A DNA stretch of 36,632 bases from Microbacteriaceae bacterium (GTDB lineage Bacteria > Actinomycetota > Actinomycetes > Actinomycetales > Microbacteriaceae), in assembly GCA_025465035.1 (NCBI GenBank), contig JAODMH010000098.1, forward strand, positions 1-36,632. Direction: 5' to 3'. The notes beneath the pieces are model-generated. The model saw only the letters and a list, made by a program, of their open reading frames with translations, did no database searches and was not told the DNA's origin. Positions 31,703 through 36,632 of this stretch are shown in pieces; the stretch's first letter is position 1, and each line of letters starts with the position of its first letter. Position numbers and translations under genes: made by a program.

Positions 31703-31716
31703 CCCTCGATCGAGGG
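31703..31716. promoter_or_regulatory. 14-bp palindrome CCCTCGATCGAGGG
   Basis: A perfect palindrome 19 bp beyond the large hairpin in the divergent gap. It could be a protein-binding site; no regulator is adjacent. Confidence 0.3.
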
Positions 31717-31912
31717 AGACCCGCTCTGGGGGCATACAGGTGACACGCAACCGGGATACTCTCCTAACCAGCAACACAGGGGGAACCTGGGTGGCGGCGA
31801 CTTCGCGAGAGTCGAATGCGGATACGGGGGTATACCGGCTTCGAGCACTCGCAGAACAATGAGGTCGCCGTCCCTACCAGGAACCTTCGGCCACCCCGTC
31901 CGGTGCGGCGGA

Positions 31913-31918
31913 GATAAT
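31913..31918 (+). promoter_or_regulatory. -10 box (GATAAT)
   Basis: GATAAT lies 6 nt before ATG 31925. No Shine-Dalgarno is present. Confidence 0.5.
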
Positions 31919-31924
31919 GGTTAG

Positions 31925-32332
31925 ATGCTCTCCAGAGATCTCGCGTTGGCGCTACAGGATGCAGGGGTACGGTGGCGTCCGGTTTCCGGCGATGCGTTCG
32001 TCATCACGCGGGAGGGATTCGAAGGCGACGTCTTCGTGGTCAGTGACATGACGATCGAGTCGCATGAGTTCGAAACCGGTACCATTCTTGGATTCAACGG
32101 AACGACCGAGTGGGCGCTGGATTCCGTGGCCCTCGAGAACGCTCTCTGGCTCCCTCACGAGCACCAGCTGCGCGAACTGCTCGGCGGCACCTTCCACTCG
32201 CTCAGCCGTAGTGCGGCCGGGTACCGCGTCGATTTTGCCATCAACGGTGAGCCGGCATCCCATGAGGCGGTGGAAGTCGCCGACGCCTACGGGGGCGCGC
32301 TGCTCGATCTGGCCCGCGCCGCCTCTGACTAG
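31925..32332 (+). CDS. Conserved small actinobacterial protein
   Basis: This 135-residue soluble protein starts MLSRDLALALQDAGVRWRPVSGDAFVI and contains VFVVSDMTIESHEF, ILGFNGTTEWALDSV, and ALWLPHEHQLRELLGG. I recall near relatives in Microbacteriaceae annotated as pilus assembly protein CpaE, but nothing here supports that role: there is no P-loop or receiver domain. Function is unknown. The start is set by GATAAT 6 nt upstream. Its stop codon shares CTAG with the convergent pabC-like gene. Confidence 0.75.
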   Translation: MLSRDLALALQDAGVRWRPVSGDAFVITREGFEGDVFVVSDMTIESHEFETGTILGFNGTTEWALDSVALENALWLPHEHQLRELLGGTFHSLSRSAAGYRVDFAINGEPASHEAVEVADAYGGALLDLARAASD

Positions 32333-33219
32333 TCGCGCAGCGACTGTAGATGGGCGTTGATGCTGGCGGAGAGTTCCCTATCCACGCGGAACGTCGCGCC
32401 GTCGAGCTCGCGCACCGGGGCAGCGAGCCGCACGCTCGACACCAGCCACGCGGCATCGGCGAGGCGCAGTTTCTCTGGTGACAGCTGCTCGAAGCCGGTC
32501 TCGAAGCCGACGCTCTCGGCGTAGCGGAAGATACTCGCCTGGGTCGTGCCGTCGAGGATCCCGAGGCCCGTGCCCGGCGTGAGCATCCGATTGCCGACCC
32601 GGTAGACGACACTCGAGCTCGGCCCCTCGAGGACGAAGCCATCGCTGGAGACGAAGATCACGTCGTCGGCCCCGCGCCGGGCGGCCTCGCGTAGCACGGA
32701 GCGGTTGATGGCGTAGCTGAGGGTCTTGGCCCCGGCGAGCAGCCACGGGGAGGTCCGCTCGACGTCGTGCCGATAGCCGCGGTCCAGCGTCACGACGCGA
32801 AGACCCTCGACGCGTACCCGTGAATAGTCCGGCGAGTGGGTTGCGAAGACCCAGCCGGTCGGACGTCCGTCGCCCTCGACGCCCCGGGTCAGCACGGTCT
32901 TGACCGATGACTCGTCCGCGGGTTCCAATTCGCCAACCGCCGCGAGGATCGCCGATCGCCAGGCGTCCACATCGGGCGTCGGCAGTTCCAGGGCGGCCGC
33001 CGAGTGGATGAACCGGCGCAGGTGGTGTTCCAGCGCCTGCGGGCGTCCATTGCCGACGCTGATGGTCTCGAAGATTCCGTCGCCGCGCGTCGCGCCCAGG
33101 TCGAGGGCGGTCAGCAGGGGAGCGGCCGGGTCGAAGAATGCGAACGGGGCAGCCATCGAACTGTGGGGCGGTGCATCCGACGATGGCTGGTTGAGTACGA
33201 TGAGGACCTGTGTTGGCAC
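32329..33219 (-). CDS. Class IV aminotransferase-fold enzyme (aminodeoxychorismate lyase-like)
   Basis: This is a PLP enzyme of fold type IV, about 296 residues. Segments are DLGATRGDGIFETISVGNG, HHLRRFIHSAAALELP, the PLP lysine region SPWLLAGAKTLSYAINRSVLREAARRGADDVIFVSSDGFVLEG and GTGLGILDGTTQASI. The pattern fits 4-amino-4-deoxychorismate lyase (PabC, folate synthesis) better than branched-chain or D-amino acid aminotransferases, but specificity is not certain. GTG 33219 (VPTQVLIVLNQP) is my preferred start; GTG 33240 is an alternative. It follows the macro-domain gene on the same strand. Confidence 0.82.
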   Translation of the reverse strand: MPTQVLIVLNQPSSDAPPHSSMAAPFAFFDPAAPLLTALDLGATRGDGIFETISVGNGRPQALEHHLRRFIHSAAALELPTPDVDAWRSAILAAVGELEPADESSVKTVLTRGVEGDGRPTGWVFATHSPDYSRVRVEGLRVVTLDRGYRHDVERTSPWLLAGAKTLSYAINRSVLREAARRGADDVIFVSSDGFVLEGPSSSVVYRVGNRMLTPGTGLGILDGTTQASIFRYAESVGFETGFEQLSPEKLRLADAAWLVSSVRLAAPVRELDGATFRVDRELSASINAHLQSLRD

Positions 33220-33256
33220 CCCACCATTCTGCCCGGTCACGTGCAGACGACGGCGA

Positions 33257-33784
33257 TCACTGGGCGAGAGCCGCTTCGAAGGCGTCGAAGACGGCGGCGT
33301 TGACGAGGACGAACCGCACCACGCCGATACTGCCGCCCGCCCCGTGGTCGACGATCCGGGACACTGTCGACACAGCGATGCGAGCGGCGTCGGCGATCGG
33401 CCAGCCGTAGACGCCCGCCGAAACGGCCGGGAACGCGATGCTCGTCGCGCCGAGTTCTGCGCCGACCCTCATCGACTCGCGGTAGGCGCTCGCGAGCTGG
33501 TCGCTATGGTCGATCGATTCGGCCCAGACCGGACCAACAGTGTGGATGACCCATCGCGCCGGCAGCCGTCCAGCGGTCGTTGCGACAGCCTGCCCGGTCG
33601 GCAGTCCATCGGGAAGGATCGTTGCGCGCAGCTCTTTACATGCGGCGAGGATCTCCGGACCGCCGGCACGATGGATCGCGCCATCCACCCCGCCACCTCC
33701 GAGCAGCGAATGGTTCGCCGCATTGACGATCGCGTCGACGCGCTCTGTCGTGATGTCGCCCAGGCGCAACTCGATTCGCGTCAC
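33257..33784 (-). CDS. Macro-domain protein (YmdB-like ADP-ribose hydrolase)
   Basis: This 175-residue macro domain binds ADP-ribose and typically removes O-acetyl-ADP-ribose or mono-ADP-ribose. Signatures are LRLGDITTERVDAIVNAANHSLLGGGGVDGAIHRAGG, the active-site loop and GRLPARWVIHTVGPVW. The phosphate loop is AFPAVSAGVYGWPI. Length and pattern match E. coli YmdB. It starts at GTG 33784, 3 bp after the stop of the upstream MFS gene, so it is probably part of an MFS-macro-pabC-like transcript. No toxin or sirtuin partner is visible. Confidence 0.92.
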   Translation of the reverse strand: MTRIELRLGDITTERVDAIVNAANHSLLGGGGVDGAIHRAGGPEILAACKELRATILPDGLPTGQAVATTAGRLPARWVIHTVGPVWAESIDHSDQLASAYRESMRVGAELGATSIAFPAVSAGVYGWPIADAARIAVSTVSRIVDHGAGGSIGVVRFVLVNAAVFDAFEAALAQ

Positions 33785-33787
33785 GAC

Positions 33788-35278
33788 TCAATCCTGTCGC
33801 TGTACCGGGATGCTGGCGGTGTTGCCGTAGGCCCTGTTGCGGCGCGGAATGAAGAGGGCGAGGATCACGCCGGCCAGGGCGACGGCCGAGCCCATGGCGA
33901 ACACGATCTGGAATGCAACGCTGGTGGGTATCGGTACACCGCCGGAGAGCACGAAGTTGGAGGCGAGGATCACCCCGACGATGGTGGCTGCGACCGTTGA
34001 GCCGAGCGTGCGCATGACCGAGTTCAGGCCGTTGGCGGCGGCCGTCTCCGTCGGCGGCACGGCACGCATGATGAGCGTCGGCATCGCGGCGTACGCGAAA
34101 CCGACGCCGAAACCCACGATCGTCGACGTGAGGATGACGTGCCAGATCTGGGCATGCAGCACCACCGCGAGAGCGAAGGCGATCGTGATGATGATGCCGC
34201 CGAGAATGAGGCTGGTGCGCGGTCCGCGGGAGTTCGACAGCCGGGCCGCCACGGGTGACATGAAGAACATCACCAGCCCGAGCGGCGTGAGGCACAGGCT
34301 CGAGATGATCAGGGTCTGTCCGAGCCCTACGCCCGTGGCGGTCGATGCTTCGAGCAACACCGGCAGCGCGGCCGTCGTGATGAAGAACGCGAAGCCAACC
34401 GAGATGGACGCTAGGTTCGTGAGCAGCACCGGTCTGCGCGCGGCTACCCGAAGATCGACGAGTGGGTCCTTCGTCCGAAGTTCGACGAAGCCCCAGATCA
34501 GGAGAACCACGATGCCGCCGATGAACAGCCCGAGAGTGAGTGGACTTCCCCAGCCCCATTCGCTGCCCTTCGAGACGGCGAGCAGGATGCCGACCAGGCC
34601 GAGTCCGAATCCAAGCGCTCCGACGAAATCGAATCGCCCGCCGACGCGCAACGTGCTCACGGGGATGATCGTCGCGACCAACACGATCGCCAGGATCGTG
34701 AGAAGCGTTGCGAGCCAGAACAGATAGTGATAATCGAAGTTCTGCGCGATGATCGCGGCGATCGGCAGTCCGACGGCGCCACCGACGCCGAGCGTCGCAC
34801 TCACCAGAGCTACGGCACCACCAAGGCTCTTCGGGTGTAGAACGTCGCGAAGGATGCTGATGCCGAGAGAGATCACGCCGAGCCCAACGCCCTGGAACAC
34901 CCGGCCGATGACCATCGGGATGAGCGTGCTGGAGAACGCACAGATGATCGAGCCGGCCGCCATGAGAATGAGCAGCGTGAGCACGATGCGCCGCTTGCCG
35001 TACATGTCGCCGAGGCGTCCGCTGATGGGGGTCGAGATCGCGGCGGCGAGGAGTGTGGCGGTCAGCACCCAGGTGGCGTCGGCGCTTGTCGCGTGAAGGA
35101 ACTTCGGCAGTTCGGGGATGATCGGCGTGACAAGGGTCTGCATGAAGGCGGCGATGAGACCGGTGAGCGCGAGGGTTGTGGTAACGGCCCGATCGCTCGG
35201 CCGCCGGGTGAGGCGAGCCCGCTCCGCTGCTGTCGGTGACCTGTCGGCCCGGCCTTCGGAGAAATCGTCTGAACTCAC
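33788..35278 (-). CDS. MFS exporter, DHA2-like (14 TM)
   Basis: This 496-residue membrane exporter has a charged cytoplasmic start (MSSDDFSEGRADRSPTAAER), then TM1 (LALTGLIAAFMQTLVTPIIPELP). The loop motif is GRLGDMYGKRRIVL, and VFQGVGLGVISLGISILRDV corresponds to the TM4-TM5 region. I count about 14 hydrophobic spans. Motif details differ from the first DHA2 protein in the window, so they are not recent duplicates. No regulator is adjacent. GTG 35278 lies 6 nt after a TAGAGT box. Confidence 0.9.
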   Translation of the reverse strand: MSSDDFSEGRADRSPTAAERARLTRRPSDRAVTTTLALTGLIAAFMQTLVTPIIPELPKFLHATSADATWVLTATLLAAAISTPISGRLGDMYGKRRIVLTLLILMAAGSIICAFSSTLIPMVIGRVFQGVGLGVISLGISILRDVLHPKSLGGAVALVSATLGVGGAVGLPIAAIIAQNFDYHYLFWLATLLTILAIVLVATIIPVSTLRVGGRFDFVGALGFGLGLVGILLAVSKGSEWGWGSPLTLGLFIGGIVVLLIWGFVELRTKDPLVDLRVAARRPVLLTNLASISVGFAFFITTAALPVLLEASTATGVGLGQTLIISSLCLTPLGLVMFFMSPVAARLSNSRGPRTSLILGGIIITIAFALAVVLHAQIWHVILTSTIVGFGVGFAYAAMPTLIMRAVPPTETAAANGLNSVMRTLGSTVAATIVGVILASNFVLSGGVPIPTSVAFQIVFAMGSAVALAGVILALFIPRRNRAYGNTASIPVQRQD

Positions 35279-35284
35279 CGTCCA

Positions 35285-35290
35285 ACTCTA
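35285..35290 (-). promoter_or_regulatory. -10 box, leaderless-type (TAGAGT)
   Basis: On the minus strand TAGAGT lies 6 nt before the GTG of the MFS exporter gene. Confidence 0.5.
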
Positions 35291-35306
35291 GGCGCGCCGG
35301 ACGACA

Positions 35307-36461
35307 CTAGCGCTGGAGTGTGTAGCTGCCCCAGTCGTCGACGCGCCAGTTGATCCAGCCGTTGACTCGCTGCAGGCTCACCGTCACCTCATAGGACTCG
35401 CCCGAGCTGCTCTTCGCCGCACACCCGAACTGCTGACCGACGAGCACCGGAGGAATGGTCGGGCAGGTGACATCGAGCTTCGCGCCGATGATCGAGGCCT
35501 CCGAGACGACTGACTGCTGGGCTTCGATGCTGAACACGCCGGGGATGACGGAGATCAGCAGTCCTGGCACGACGAGAACCGAGCCGATCTGCAGAAGGAC
35601 GAGCGCGACCCACACGAGGAGAGGAGCGAGACCCAGCCGCCCGACCCTGCTGAGGCTCGCCGATCGGGCGAGGAGATAGACGGGCGCGGTCAGCAGCGCC
35701 CAGGCCCAACTGGCCCGGTGCTCATAACCCGCCTGCTTGAGCAGGACGCTGTCCACTATCGCGAGAATCACCACGATCAGATAGGAGCCGCCCCAGACAG
35801 CGCCCGTCGCCACGGGCCCGAGCGTCGCGCCGAATCCGAGTAGCAGAAGAAGGCTGACGACGAGCAGCAGGAGCGGAATGAGTGCGATGATCCAGACCGG
35901 CGTCGTGTAGGCCGGAATGCGGCTCGGCGACGACCTTCGTCGATTCACGGTGGGGACCTTCGGCTTCGACTCCTCGTCTGCCCTGGCCGGAACCGGGACG
36001 GGGGGAGCGGAGACAGCGGACGCGGCGGCCCGCGGGGCAAAGGCCGAGACTGCCTCCTCGATCGGATCGAGGTCATCGTCGTCGATCGGCTCCGCACTCA
36101 TGCTGATCGATTCGCCGACCGGGGTCGGTTGATCGACATCGATAGTCAGCGGCAATGGAGGGTCGAGTTCCTTGAGTTCGACCGAGAGCGGTGCCTGCGC
36201 GCTGGCGGCATCACGGGCATCGCTCTCGTCGGTCGCGAGTTGCGCGTACTGTTCGTCGCGTTCACGCTGTTCGCGCTGCTGGCGCCGGGTGGGCAGCTCC
36301 TCGTCCGCATAGGCGAGGCGTGTCGGCTGCTGCATCACAAGCGGTGGGCGGGCCTCCGTCGTGAGCTCGGTCCACGCGTGGTTGTTCCACCAGCGAAGCT
36401 GTGGAAGTCCCATCGGGTCCGGATACCAACCAGCGGGTACTGTGACGTCGTCTTCGAACAC
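35307..36461 (-). CDS. DUF2510 membrane protein with extracytoplasmic tail
   Basis: This protein of about 384 residues starts with the actinobacterial DUF2510 motif (PAGWYPDPMGLPQLRWWNNHAWTE). A charged, low-complexity stretch of about 150 residues follows (RRQQREQRERDEQYAQ..., then Pro/Ala-rich). Next comes a cluster of four or so membrane helices (WIIALIPLLLLVVSLLLLLGF and on). The C-terminal 80 residues (CPTIPPVLVGQQFGCAAKSSSGESYEVTVSLQ) resemble DUF4333, with two cysteines. The track start is TTG 36476. I prefer GTG 36461, because GGGAGG lies 5 nt upstream. Function is unknown. Confidence 0.75.
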   Translation of the reverse strand: MFEDDVTVPAGWYPDPMGLPQLRWWNNHAWTELTTEARPPLVMQQPTRLAYADEELPTRRQQREQRERDEQYAQLATDESDARDAASAQAPLSVELKELDPPLPLTIDVDQPTPVGESISMSAEPIDDDDLDPIEEAVSAFAPRAAASAVSAPPVPVPARADEESKPKVPTVNRRRSSPSRIPAYTTPVWIIALIPLLLLVVSLLLLLGFGATLGPVATGAVWGGSYLIVVILAIVDSVLLKQAGYEHRASWAWALLTAPVYLLARSASLSRVGRLGLAPLLVWVALVLLQIGSVLVVPGLLISVIPGVFSIEAQQSVVSEASIIGAKLDVTCPTIPPVLVGQQFGCAAKSSSGESYEVTVSLQRVNGWINWRVDDWGSYTLQR

Positions 36462-36591
36462 GCCCGCCTCCCGCAATACTCGCTGTGAAAGCTCAGATTA
36501 GTGGGAAACTGTCGTCACCGCATTCCCCCCGTTGGCGTGCCTTCTGTGGAGTCTCGAAGACTGCTCACAGCGCTAATGCGGGCAGCCGGGC

Positions 36592-36597
36592 TACCGT
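36592..36597 (+). promoter_or_regulatory. -10 box, leaderless-type (TACCGT)
   Basis: TACCGT lies 6 nt before the ATG at 36604 and supports a gene starting there. Confidence 0.4.
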
Positions 36598-36603
36598 TGC
36601 CCC

Positions 36604-36632
36604 ATGCATGAGGTCCACGGGGTACAGGCGCG
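36604..36632 (+). CDS. Start of a gene running out of the window
   Basis: Only MHEVHGVQA can be read. The ATG stands 6 nt after TACCGT, the same spacing as at other genes here. The product cannot be recognised. Confidence 0.4.

Larger units (their letters stand above)
31563..31924. other. 362-bp divergent gap
   Basis: The gap holds the maltokinase promoter box, a large hairpin (31616-31684), a 14-bp palindrome CCCTCGATCGAGGG (31703-31716), and the GATAAT box of the next gene. The overlapping track ORFs are Arg/Pro-rich reading-frame noise. Nothing else is supported. Confidence 0.5.

Noticed and set aside
31496-31924. Plus-strand ORF of 142 aa covering the maltokinase/31925 gap
   Set aside because: It begins inside the antisense maltokinase gene, crosses the large hairpin, and has an Arg/Pro-rich, family-free product.
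36489-36603. Possible small RNA or terminator in the last gap
   Set aside because: No convincing stem or T-run; it is a divergent promoter region.

Overview
The window is a chromosomal segment of a high-GC Gram-positive bacterium. Overall GC, the infB-rbfA-truB-ribF housekeeping genes, a DUF2510 protein, a maltokinase of the GlgE-pathway type and MutY/Fpg variants of actinobacterial style point to an actinomycete, most likely Microbacteriaceae. That placement is inferred from gene content and protein style, not from a marker search. No tRNA, rRNA, CRISPR array, prophage or transposase was seen.

Layout. 1-2.5 kb: the 3' part of infB, then rbfA. 2.5-9.7 kb: an accessory block splits rbfA from truB. 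It holds an NmrA-like oxidoreductase with a divergent MarR regulator, an Fpg-type glycosylase, a YciI-like protein, MutY, a degenerate uridine-kinase-like protein, a ketopantoate reductase, and a DHA2 efflux pump with a divergent TetR regulator. 9.7-12.4 kb: truB, two small membrane proteins, ribF. 12.4-14.8 kb: a CynX/NimT-type MFS protein convergent with a ROK sugar kinase. 14.9-19.8 kb: an SRPBCC protein and a deoxyribose operon (SorC/DeoR regulator, deoC, a full aldehyde dehydrogenase and a half-length partner). 19.9-24.8 kb: a CAP-domain surface protein, an SGNH hydrolase, an M20 peptidase, a DUF6804-like membrane protein and an FAD oxidoreductase fused to a Rieske domain. 24.8-31.6 kb: a Stealth phosphotransferase, a metallophosphoesterase, an SNF2 helicase and a maltokinase. 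31.9-36.6 kb: a conserved small protein, a 4-amino-4-deoxychorismate-lyase-like enzyme, a macro-domain protein, a 14-TM MFS exporter, a DUF2510 membrane protein and the first codons of a further gene.

Most notable. (1) A structured repeat of about 127 bp occurs twice in opposite orientation (13677-13805 and 26550-26676). It aligns without gaps at about 80% identity by hand. Differences concentrate in loops and spacers, while hairpin arms and four spaced CTCCGCC boxes are kept. Each copy fills the gap between two convergent genes. The other seven convergent pairs in the window are separated by 24 bp or less, or overlap. I do not recognise this element as a named family. (2) At least a dozen transcription units carry a TANNNT (or NANNNT) box exactly 5-7 nt before the start codon, which suggests widespread leaderless transcription. 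(3) Other candidates are a uridine-kinase homologue without the P-loop lysine, a catalytically empty half aldehyde dehydrogenase coupled to a full one, a large hairpin upstream of the maltokinase, and a possible 9-codon leader peptide before the SNF2 gene.

How genes work together. SorC/DeoR-DeoC-ALDH forms a deoxyribose-5-phosphate breakdown module with a visible 16-bp operator palindrome and a -35/-10 promoter. The TetR/DHA2 pair has two matching 16-bp operator-like dyads between the genes. Fpg and MutY are two arms of 8-oxoguanine repair placed around one small gene.
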